This document shows, piece by piece, positions 1-8,165 of a DNA stretch of 8,165 nt. Each line of letters begins with the position of its first letter. Positions within the stretch are counted from its first letter, which is position 1. Source of the stretch: Planctomycetota bacterium (GTDB lineage: Bacteria > Planctomycetota > Planctomycetia > Pirellulales > Thermoguttaceae); NCBI GenBank assembly GCA_013202535.1, contig JABMRP010000690.1, positions 1-8,165 on the forward strand, written 5' to 3'. Below the pieces are notes generated by a model. It ran no database searches and was not told the DNA's origin. It saw nothing but the letters and a program-made list of their open reading frames with translations. Position numbers and translations under genes: made by a program.

Positions 1-1900
<1,900 letters not shown>

Positions 1901-1908
<8 letters not shown>

Positions 1909-3325
1909 TCCGACGGGCTTTGTGACGTTTCCCCGCACCGATATCGGCCATCGGCCGATCGCCGAGCGGATCAAGGACTGGCGCGAGATGGATTTGCCGC
2001 TGGTGACTCGGACGCTCAACGAGCAGGCGGCCCGCTGCATGGACTGCGGCGTCCCCTTCTGCCACGCGGTCGGTTGCCCGGTGAAGAATCGGATTCCCGA
2101 GTTCAACGATCTGGTTTATCGGGGCCGCTGGCGCGAGGCGGCCGAGAACCTGCACTCGACGAACAACTTTCCCGAAATCACCGGCCGGGTTTGCCCCGCC
2201 CCGTGCGAAACGGCGTGTACACTGGCCATCAACGACGACGCGGTCAACATCAAGCACATCGAGTACCAGATCGCCGAGCGGGCGTTTGCCGAAGGTTGGG
2301 TCGTGCCGATTCGCGCGCCGCGTCGCACGGGCAAGAAGGTGGCCGTCGTGGGGTCCGGGCCGGCCGGGTTGGCCGCCGCGCAACAGTTGGCCCGCGCCGG
2401 GCACGAAGTCGTGGTGTTCGAAAAACACGACCGTATCGGCGGGCTGTTGCGGTACGGAATCCCCGACTTCAAACTCGAGAAATCGGTCATCAATCGGCGG
2501 CTCGAACAGTTGGTGGCCGAGGGAGTCCGTTTCGAGCCGGGGGTGTCGGTGGGAGAAGACCTATCCAGCCGCTATCTGCGGCGATCGTTCGACGCGATCT
2601 GCTTGTGCATGGGCGCCGGCCAGCCGCGCACCCTCGATGTCGCCGGAGCCGAACTCGACGGCGTTCATCTTGCCATGAACTTTCTACCCCAACAGAATCG
2701 CCGCGTTGCCGGCGATTCCGTCGCGGCGCTCGGCCAGCCGTTGATCGATGCGGTCGGCAAACACGTTGTCGTGATCGGCGGCGGCGACACGGGAAGCGAT
2801 TGCGTCGGCACGTCGATCCGCCAGGGCGCCGCGTCGGTGTACCAGTTGGAAGTGCTCCCCCAACCGCCCGAGGGAAAGAACCCCGAGACTCCCTGGCCCC
2901 ACTGGCCCAAGATCATGCGAACTTCCTCCTCGCAGGAAGAGGGATGCCAGCGCCGCTGGAGTACACTCACCCAATCGCTCACCGGCCGTGACGGGCGCGT
3001 CGAGGAACTACACGGCTGCGAGATCGACTGGGTCGAGGGTCCCAAAGGCTGGGAAATGAAGCCCCGACCGGAAACTGATTTCACCCTGAAGGCCGATCTG
3101 GTGCTCTTGGCCATGGGGTTCGTTCACGTCGTTCACCGGGGGCTGATCGAGCAATTGAGCGTCAAGCTCAACGGGCGTGGCAACGTCGTGGCAAGCAAGG
3201 GCGTAACCGCTACCGAAGGCGTCTTTGCCGCCGGCGACACGGCCCGAGGCGCCTCGCTCGTGGTCCACGCCATCAACGAAGGCCGCATCACCGCCGCCGC
3301 GATTGACCGGTGGTTGAGCGCATAA
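1901..3325 (+). CDS. gltD: Glutamate synthase (NADPH) small subunit
   Basis: GltD supplies electrons to GltB: NADPH reduces FAD, and electrons pass through 4Fe-4S clusters to the FMN of the large subunit. The 474-residue product has the usual family length. The N-terminal cluster-binding region carries C46, C49, C54 and C59, followed by C98, C102 and C106 in VCPAPCETAC. The FAD dinucleotide fold starts at GSGPAG (151-156) and continues with the RIGGLLRYGIPDFKLEK block. The NADPH fold has IGGGDTG (292-298), and the closing flavin motif AAGDTARGAS begins at residue 443. RTSSSQEEGC is the conserved segment near residue 345. Translation starts at GTG 1901, supported by the upstream GGAGGAGGT and by the overlap with the gltB stop. 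The last pair of the first cysteine group is spaced C-x4-C, where E. coli GltD has C-x3-C; spacing there varies between homologues. Cytoplasmic, co-transcribed with gltB. Confidence 0.97.
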
Positions 3326-3447
3326 TCGGCCGCTCAGCATTGCCGGGGGCTTGCGCTGCCACGTCTCCTTGAACACCGTGCCCCGGGCCGCTATAGTGCG
3401 TGTAGTCGATCTCCCTGTTCCCACCAGCCCGTTTGAATGCGCTCCCC
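3326..3447. other. Intergenic gap between gltD and the tup genes
   Basis: This 122-bp gap is the only sizeable non-coding stretch in the window. It contains the promoter candidate at 3369-3397. I see no convincing intrinsic terminator for gltBD: the only short stem near 3327-3346 has 4-bp arms and no T tract follows. The predicted leader from about 3404 to the tupA ATG is only about 44 nt, too short for a Moco/Tuco-type riboswitch. Confidence 0.6.
3369..3397 (+). promoter_or_regulatory. Candidate sigma70-type promoter for the tup operon
   Basis: TTGAAC (3369-3374) is followed after exactly 17 nt by TATAGT (3392-3397). These match 4 of 6 and 5 of 6 bases of the -35 and -10 consensus at the ideal spacing, in an otherwise GC-rich stretch. 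A start site near 3404 would give a leader of about 44 nt before the tupA ATG at 3448. No operator palindrome is evident. This is read from sequence alone, and planctomycete promoter consensus is poorly defined. Confidence 0.5.
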
Positions 3448-4326
3448 ATGTACCGTTTGGCTCTCTTTACCACCGCTCTACTGTTTGGCGCGTCGGCCGC
3501 CGCCCAGGAAGTACTTACTTTGGCCACCACGACCAGCACCGACAACTCCGGGCTGCTGGCTGCCATCCATCCCGATTTTGAGCGATCCACGGGCATTCGC
3601 GTCAAGGTCATCGCCAAGGGAACCGGCGCCAGCCTGCAATTGGGGCGCGACGGCAACGCCGACGTCGTGCTGGTCCACGCCCGGGCGAAGGAAGACGAGT
3701 TCATCGAAGCCGGGTTCGGCACGATGCGACGCGACGTGATGGCCAACGACTTCGTCGTCGTCGGCCCGAGCGCCGATCCGGCGGGCGCCCGCTTTGCCAC
3801 CAGTGCCTCGGGCGCACTGGAGCGAATCGTTGCGGCCGACCACCTGTTTCTCTCCCGAGGCGATGGCTCGGGAACGCATCTCAAAGAGCAGCAGATTTGG
3901 CGCCATGCGGCCGTGCCCACCAAGACCGACACCCGGTCGTTTGTCGCCGGCGGTCGACCGACGCAATTCACCAGTACGCGTCCCGCCAAGGGACGCTACA
4001 TCTCGATCGGCCAGGGGATGGGAAAGACGATCATCATGGCGACCGAGCGGCAGGCTTACACGCTGGTCGATCGGGGCACCTACTACGCGTTTTTGTTGGC
4101 CGATCCTCCGAGAACCGATCTGGCCGTGGTGTGCGAGGGAGATCGCATGTTGGCCAATCCGTATGGGGTCATTGCGGTGAATCCGAAAACCCATCCGAAC
4201 GTCAATTTCGCCGCCGCGAAAAAGTACATCGAGTGGATCACCTCGGCCCGCGTACAGGGCATGATCGGCCGCTTCCGCATCGACGGCAAGACCTTGTTTC
4301 ATCCCGCCCATGAGTCGTCGCACTGA
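3448..4326 (+). CDS. tupA: Tungstate ABC transporter substrate-binding protein (TupA-like)
   Basis: This exported binding protein captures an oxyanion, most likely tungstate, and delivers it to the TupB permease. I prefer ATG 3448 (292 residues) because it begins directly with a short signal peptide, MYRLALFTT...ASAAAQ, with a likely cut after A19. An in-frame TTG at 3433 would add five residues. Neither start has a good ribosome-binding site. Family motifs appear in order: TTTSTDNSGLL (27-37), the start of which is the oxyanion-contact segment; KGTGASLQLGRDGNADVVLVHA (57-78); NDFVVVGP (100-107); SRGDGSGTH (136-144), a second contact segment; GQGMGKT (188-194); and YTLVDRGTY (204-212). These are much closer to TupA than to ModA. 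Residues about 158-182 look like an extra stretch compared with the short link usual before GQGMG. It is the first gene of the tup cluster, 45 bp before tupB. Tungstate specificity over molybdate or vanadate is inferred from family resemblance. Confidence 0.9.
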   Translation: MYRLALFTTALLFGASAAAQEVLTLATTTSTDNSGLLAAIHPDFERSTGIRVKVIAKGTGASLQLGRDGNADVVLVHARAKEDEFIEAGFGTMRRDVMANDFVVVGPSADPAGARFATSASGALERIVAADHLFLSRGDGSGTHLKEQQIWRHAAVPTKTDTRSFVAGGRPTQFTSTRPAKGRYISIGQGMGKTIIMATERQAYTLVDRGTYYAFLLADPPRTDLAVVCEGDRMLANPYGVIAVNPKTHPNVNFAAAKKYIEWITSARVQGMIGRFRIDGKTLFHPAHESSH

Positions 4327-4371
4327 CTCCCGACGTACCGCCCCTCGACGTATTCATCACCGGCCGCGCGC

Positions 4372-5067
4372 ATGCAAACCTTCAAAGACGCCCTGGAAAA
4401 CGCACTGCGATTGGTCCTCTCGCTCGATGCCAACGTGGTCGAGTACGCCCAGCGGACGCTGCTGATCGCGCTGGTGTCAACGTTGATCGCCAGTCTGATT
4501 GGCATTCCCGTCGGCATGTTCATCGCCGAGCGGCGTTTTCCCGGCAAGCGAGCGGTCGTGACGTTGCTCAACACGCTGCTGGCGGTGCCCACGGTGGCGG
4601 TCGGGTTGCTGGTCTACACGCTGCTGAGTCGCAACGGTCCGCTGGGCTCATGGGAACTTCTGTTCACGGTGCCGGGAATCATCATCGGCGAGGTGCTGCT
4701 GATCGTTCCCATCGTCACGGCGTTTACCGTCACGGCGGTCGCCCGAACCGATCGCGACGTGCGCAAGACGGCCCTCACGCTCGGGGCCAACTCGCGGCAG
4801 GCCCTGTGGATCGTATTTCGCGAGTCGCGGTTCGGCGTATTGGCCGCGGTGATCGCCGCGTTTGGGCGGGTGGTTAGCGAGGTGGGCGTGGCGATGATCG
4901 TCGGCGGCAATGCCGACGAGTTTACGCGGACCCTGACGACGGCTACCGTGCAGAACGTCGACATGGGCAATTTCGCCTTGGCCCTGGCTTTGGGGTTGGT
5001 GCTGTTGGCCATTTCGCTTTCGGTCAACGTGCTCTTCCAATACTTCCAAGGGGGAGGGCACCAGTGA
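4372..5067 (+). CDS. tupB: Tungstate ABC transporter permease (TupB-like)
   Basis: This inner-membrane permease forms the channel that receives the oxyanion from TupA. It has 231 residues, normal for TupB. By eye there are about five hydrophobic segments: 28-52, 62-85, 98-124, 156-178 and 202-224. The cytoplasmic coupling loop that docks on the ATPase is around 132-152 (KTALTLGANSRQALWIVF). It keeps the central Gly (G138) of the EAA motif, but the leading Glu-Ala-Ala is degenerate. It is followed by GRVVSEVGVAMIVGGN (165-180), a hallmark of ModB/TupB-type permeases. The ATG start at 4372 follows a 45-bp gap after tupA and has no clear Shine-Dalgarno. Its TGA stop overlaps the tupC GTG by 4 nt (GTGA). 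Family level is firm; substrate rests on the TupA neighbour. Confidence 0.9.
   Translation: MQTFKDALENALRLVLSLDANVVEYAQRTLLIALVSTLIASLIGIPVGMFIAERRFPGKRAVVTLLNTLLAVPTVAVGLLVYTLLSRNGPLGSWELLFTVPGIIIGEVLLIVPIVTAFTVTAVARTDRDVRKTALTLGANSRQALWIVFRESRFGVLAAVIAAFGRVVSEVGVAMIVGGNADEFTRTLTTATVQNVDMGNFALALALGLVLLAISLSVNVLFQYFQGGGHQ
5048..5058 (+). promoter_or_regulatory. Shine-Dalgarno for tupC inside the tupB 3' end
   Basis: The purine run AAGGGGGAGGG contains GGAGG and ends 5 nt before GTG 5064. Together with the 4-nt GTGA stop/start overlap it supports the GTG start and translational coupling of the ATPase to the permease. Confidence 0.7.
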
Positions 5068-6137
5068 CCCACCGATTCTTACTGGAGGGCGTCGTCCGCC
5101 GGTTCCGCCAGACGCGAAGCCGGCACAAGATCGAAGCCCTGCGCATCGAACAGTTCGCCGTCCGGCGGGGCGAGATCCTCGCCGTGGTCGGTCCCAACGG
5201 CAGCGGAAAATCGACCCTGCTCGAAGCGATGGCCTTCCTGGCACGTCCCGACGAAGGCCGCGTTCTGCTCGACGGGCAGGACGTTTGGGCCACCGGACGC
5301 CAACTGGCGGCCCGGCGCCGCTGTCCCATGTTGTTGCAGAAAACGGTCCTCTTCGGCACCAGCGTCTTGCACAACGTGATGTACGGCCTCCGCGTGCGAG
5401 GCATGGCTCGGGCCGAAGCGCGGCGCCGTGCGCTGAAGACGCTCGCCATCGTGGGCATGGACTCGCTGGCCCATCGCGCCAGCGGCGAACTTTCCGGCGG
5501 CCAGCGACAGCGGATCAGCCTCGCCCGGCTGCTGGCACTGGAACCGGAGACCCTCCTGCTGGACGAACCGACCGCCCACGTCGATTTCGTCAACGAACAA
5601 CTCATCGAGGAAGCGATCCGCGATCTGCACCGCCGGCTGGGCACGACCGTCATCCTGGCCAGCCACAACCTGCGGCAGGCCAAGACGTTGGCGGATCGAG
5701 TGATTACCCTGGTCGACGGAAGCCCCATTCCGGGAACCATGGACAACCTGTTCACCGGATCGCTTGCGCGCGACGGCGACGAGGTCGTTTTTCGCGACGA
5801 GTCGGGTCCGACCTTTCGCTTCCCGCCGGAGGCCGTACGTTCCGAAGAAGACGGCACTTTGCCATTGGACAAAGAAACCGTGCAGATCGCCATCGACGCC
5901 GACCGCCTGCTGCTTGAGGCCGTCACCGACCAAGAGCAAGCCGCGCTGGCCGGCACGATCGCCTCGGTTCGCCGTCGTGGGGACCGCTGCCGGCTTCGCA
6001 TCCACTTCGCCACCGGCCGCGGCCTGCACGCCGAAATGACCCGTGCCGATTACGGCCGTCTCGGGCTGAACCTGGACACCACCGTCGCCGTCACCTTCGG
6101 CCCCGGCGCCGTGCGCGTGTTTCCAACAGGTGGCTAG
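5064..6137 (+). CDS. tupC: Tungstate ABC transporter ATP-binding protein with C-terminal TOBE-like extension (TupC-like)
   Basis: This ATPase powers the TupB permease from the cytoplasmic face. All nucleotide-binding motifs are present: Walker A GPNGSGKST (43-51), Q-loop Q92, signature LSGGQRQR (143-150), Walker B LLLLDEP ending at 169, D-loop around H172-V173-D174, and switch H201 in ASHN. The protein has 357 residues, over 100 more than a minimal ATPase of this class. After about residue 225 there is a linker (DNLFTGSLARDGDEV...) and then, from about 294 to 355, a beta-rich segment starting LAGTIASVRRRGDRC and ending VTFGPGAVRVF. This resembles a TOBE/Mop fold as found in ModC-type ATPases, where such domains can bind the oxyanion. 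The start is GTG 5064, overlapping the tupB stop and preceded by a strong Shine-Dalgarno. The stop is TAG 6135-6137, inside the shared CTAG palindrome. The ATPase call is certain; the TOBE assignment and substrate are inferred. Confidence 0.92.
   Translation: MTHRFLLEGVVRRFRQTRSRHKIEALRIEQFAVRRGEILAVVGPNGSGKSTLLEAMAFLARPDEGRVLLDGQDVWATGRQLAARRRCPMLLQKTVLFGTSVLHNVMYGLRVRGMARAEARRRALKTLAIVGMDSLAHRASGELSGGQRQRISLARLLALEPETLLLDEPTAHVDFVNEQLIEEAIRDLHRRLGTTVILASHNLRQAKTLADRVITLVDGSPIPGTMDNLFTGSLARDGDEVVFRDESGPTFRFPPEAVRSEEDGTLPLDKETVQIAIDADRLLLEAVTDQEQAALAGTIASVRRRGDRCRLRIHFATGRGLHAEMTRADYGRLGLNLDTTVAVTFGPGAVRVFPTGG
6134..6137. other. CTAG palindrome serving as stop codon for both convergent genes
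   Basis: The plus-strand TAG at 6135-6137 ends tupC, and the minus-strand TAG (complement of 6134-6136) ends the kinase-TPR gene. The two coding regions therefore overlap by 4 nt tail to tail. There is no room for a terminator between them, so each transcript must end inside, or antisense to, its neighbour. Confidence 0.9.
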
Positions 6138-8165
6138 GGGATCGACGGCTCCGCTTGGATGAACGGCTTGTCCTGGCGATAGAGATCGAGCCGGGCGCGG
6201 TACTGTTCTTTTTCGCTATCGCCGGTTGCCAGGTCGACGGCTTTTTGACCCCACTCGACCGCCGCCGTGAAGTCGCCTCCCGCGGCGTGCGCGGCGGCCA
6301 GGGCGTCGAGCGATTCGGCCGATTTCCAGGACGTGAGTTCGCACGCTTCGGTGGCCAGACGCAGCGCCGTGCGGGCATTGCGGGCTTCGGCGTGGGCGCA
6401 GGTGGCCATGAGAAAAGCCAGTTGGCTCCGTGGTTCGGCGGCGGCGGGGGAGGTTTCGATCTGGCCCAGCAAGGCGAGAATCCGTTCGTCGTAGTTGGCG
6501 GCGACCGTCTGGTGTGCCAATTGATAGCAATTCTGCCGCAACTCGTAAATCGCCGTCAGGTCGATTGGATCAAGTCGTGCGGCCAGGGTAAAATCTCCGG
6601 CGGCCGTCCGATACAACGGTTCGGCGGGAGTGATGGTGTCTGCCAGCGACATGCGGGACACCCCGCGAAACAAGTAGGCTTCGGCCAACTCCGGCTCCGT
6701 ATCGTCGATGGTCGGGAGCAGCCGAATGGCTTCGGCGTAGTCGGCAACCGCCTCGGCAGACTTCCCGAGGTTCTGGCGAGCCCGGCCTCGGCCGAGATAG
6801 TCGAAAGCAGCTTCCGGATCGTCGCCACTGATCGCGATCGAAATGCTATATTGGGTTTCGGCGTCGGCAAACTGCCCCAATTCAAAATACACGAATCCCA
6901 ACCGGCTAAAAGGACTGACGTTGGCGGGGTCGAGTTGGCCGGCCCGGAGTAGATCGGGCACCGCCTCCTCGAACCGGTCGTTGTCCTTGGCCTCGGTTCC
7001 CCGGGCAAGATAAGCCGCGGCGAAATCGCGGTATTGCCCCTCCTGCCGGGGCTCGACGCCCGCTTCCTCGAAATCGGCAATCGCGGCATCGTATTCGTCT
7101 TGATGGACGTGGCACAGGCCACGCCCCAAGAGGGCTCGGAGCCGGTCTTCCTTCGACGGGCTCGAACGGAGCACCTCCTCGAAGTGTTGTTGGGCCGTGA
7201 GGAACTTCTTTTCGGCCAGCAGGGCCTCGGCGCGATCCAGGGGCGTGTCCGGATCGGGCGGTACGTGGGTACCCGGACCACCGTTATGACCGCCGTTTGG
7301 CTCCACTTTTCCACCGTTGGGCGGGTTCGTGCCGGGCACAACGGGAACTTCGACGGGCGGTTTCTCCGCGGGCTTCTCGGGCTTCTCCGGCCGGTCGGCT
7401 TGACGGAACCGCGCGACGATGCGATCGCCGTACCGCTCCCACAATTTCCAGCCGCCGAACCCGATTCCCGCCAAGATCGCACAGACCACGACGGACTTCA
7501 CCAGCGCCGCCAGCGACCCGGTCCCGCCGGGTTCGGCCGTGGCGATTCCGTGCTCCACCGCATCGTGCAACGCCCCGACCATCTCCCGCGTTGAGGCAAA
7601 TCGTTTGGCCGGGTCGGGTGCGGTCGCCCGGTGCAGGACCGTCTGCTCGGCCATGGGCACGTCGGAGAAGTCGAGGTTGCCGGCCAACACGGCCGTGGTC
7701 ACCGCGGCGTAGGTTTCTTCGTCGTAGGGAAGCCGGCCCGTCTTCAGCTCGTAGTAGCTCACGGCCAGCGAATACTGGTCGGTCGAGTTGCTCGGCTTGC
7801 CCTCCTTAAGACACTCGGGAGCCGCGTAGGCGATGGTGCCGGCCGTGGCGGTGGTCGCTCGAACGGCGCCGATCATGCGCGCCAGGCCGAAATCGCAGAC
7901 CTGCGTGGCACCGCCCACGATCATGATGTTGTGGGGTTTGATATCGCAATGCTGGATGGCCGCGGGACCGGACCCCAGTTCGTGGACCGGGCGGTTGAGA
8001 AAATCGACCGCCTCGGCCGACCCGTCCATGTATCCCAGCAATTCGTCGCCGGGAATCCCGGGCAGTCCCGCGGCGCGGCATTGTTCGAGCCGCTCGAACA
8101 GGCTCTGATCGCCCAGGCCCATGGCAATGATCAGCTCGGCCGGGTCGCTACCGCGGGTCTCGGGC
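6134..8165 (-). CDS. Membrane-anchored Ser/Thr protein kinase with C-terminal TPR repeats (partial, 5' end outside window)
   Basis: A Hanks-type kinase fused to an extracytoplasmic TPR domain, probably a transmembrane signalling protein of unknown target. An internal ATG at 8122 is not the likely start: the frame stays open to the edge (AELIIA then MGLGDQSLFERL), which reads as the kinase hinge. The N-lobe, with the Gly loop and the ATP-binding Lys, is therefore off the right edge. Visible motifs are the catalytic loop HCDIKPHN (HCD codons 7951-7943), DFG (7894-7886), a Thr-rich activation loop, AAPE, TDQYSLA and DPAKRF. The catalytic Asp, Asn and DFG Asp are all present, but the Arg of HRD is Cys. 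After the kinase comes one membrane span (VVVCAILAGIGFGGW, about 7452-7496), a Pro/Gly/Lys/Glu linker (about 7240-7400), and about six or seven TPR-like units (about 7250-6160). The last contains LAFLMATC and ACELTSWK, a module frequent in planctomycete TPR proteins. Kinase and topology are clear; the signal sensed is unknown. Confidence 0.92.
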   Translation of the reverse strand, partial: PETRGSDPAELIIAMGLGDQSLFERLEQCRAAGLPGIPGDELLGYMDGSAEAVDFLNRPVHELGSGPAAIQHCDIKPHNIMIVGGATQVCDFGLARMIGAVRATTATAGTIAYAAPECLKEGKPSNSTDQYSLAVSYYELKTGRLPYDEETYAAVTTAVLAGNLDFSDVPMAEQTVLHRATAPDPAKRFASTREMVGALHDAVEHGIATAEPGGTGSLAALVKSVVVCAILAGIGFGGWKLWERYGDRIVARFRQADRPEKPEKPAEKPPVEVPVVPGTNPPNGGKVEPNGGHNGGPGTHVPPDPDTPLDRAEALLAEKKFLTAQQHFEEVLRSSPSKEDRLRALLGRGLCHVHQDEYDAAIADFEEAGVEPRQEGQYRDFAAAYLARGTEAKDNDRFEEAVPDLLRAGQLDPANVSPFSRLGFVYFELGQFADAETQYSISIAISGDDPEAAFDYLGRGRARQNLGKSAEAVADYAEAIRLLPTIDDTEPELAEAYLFRGVSRMSLADTITPAEPLYRTAAGDFTLAARLDPIDLTAIYELRQNCYQLAHQTVAANYDERILALLGQIETSPAAAEPRSQLAFLMATCAHAEARNARTALRLATEACELTSWKSAESLDALAAAHAAGGDFTAAVEWGQKAVDLATGDSEKEQYRARLDLYRQDKPFIQAEPSIP

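Noticed and set aside
3326..3346. Possible intrinsic terminator just after gltD
   Set aside because: The stem is only 4 bp with an 11-nt loop and no run of T follows.
3433..3447. TTG at 3433 as the tupA start
   Set aside because: It adds five residues (MNALP) in front of a good signal peptide and has no ribosome-binding site. The ATG at 3448 is simpler, although the TTG cannot be excluded.
3437..3739. Out-of-frame ATG and 100-codon frame overlapping the tupA start
   Set aside because: No ribosome-binding site or recognisable domain, and the composition looks like a shifted reading of tupA.
3800..3873. Two inverted repeats in tupA, each with 7-bp arms and a 7-nt loop (3800-3820 and 3853-3873)
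   Set aside because: The second encodes the conserved SRGDGSG motif, there is no T tract, and several perfect 7-bp inverted repeats are expected by chance in 8 kb of GC-rich DNA.
3478..4323. 281-codon minus-strand open frame opposite tupA
   Set aside because: TupA motifs run through the plus strand over the same span; the antisense product is low in recognisable features.
5024..6029. Minus-strand open frames of 316 and 329 codons across tupC
   Set aside because: They lie opposite a complete ATPase with all motifs and show no domain of their own. Two overlapping shadows in different frames also argue for base-composition effects.
6134..8122. Complete kinase-TPR gene starting at ATG 8122
   Set aside because: Codons upstream of this ATG stay open to the window edge and read as a kinase hinge (ELIIAM). 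A start here would lack the whole N-lobe including the ATP-binding Lys, so the gene is cut by the edge.

Overview
This window is GC-rich, densely coded bacterial DNA. It most likely comes from a planctomycete (Pirellulales-like), though that is an inference. The best lineage clue is the right-hand gene, a membrane-anchored Ser/Thr kinase. It has an HCDxKPxN catalytic loop, a single membrane span, a Pro/Gly-rich linker and a tail of TPR repeats ending in a module with LxxLLATC-like and ACELTxWK signatures, a combination common in planctomycetes. The start codons also fit: GTG is used twice, and the genes that are not translationally coupled lack a clear Shine-Dalgarno sequence.

The layout has three blocks. 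(1) Positions 1-3325, plus strand: the C-terminal part of gltB (glutamate synthase large subunit, cut by the left edge), followed with an 8-nt overlap by complete gltD (small subunit). Together they make NADPH-dependent GOGAT, which turns 2-oxoglutarate and glutamine into two glutamates. (2) Positions 3448-6137, plus strand: a three-gene ABC importer of the tungstate (TupABC) type, with periplasmic binding protein, permease and ATPase. It follows a 122-bp gap that contains a good sigma70-like promoter candidate (TTGAAC, 17 nt, TATAGT). tupB and tupC overlap by 4 nt. The ATPase has a long C-terminal extension ending in a TOBE/Mop-like region. (3) Positions 8165-6134, minus strand: the 3' part of the kinase-TPR gene, whose N-lobe lies beyond the right edge.

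Blocks 2 and 3 converge on one CTAG palindrome (6134-6137), which supplies a TAG stop codon to both genes, so there is no intergenic space for a terminator. The three blocks are probably functionally separate: ammonia assimilation, oxyanion uptake and signalling. I see no mobile element, CRISPR array, tRNA or rRNA, and no clear undescribed system. The points most worth a second look are the extra segment in the TupA-like protein, the TOBE-bearing TupC-like ATPase, the RD-lacking kinase loop and the shared-stop gene junction.
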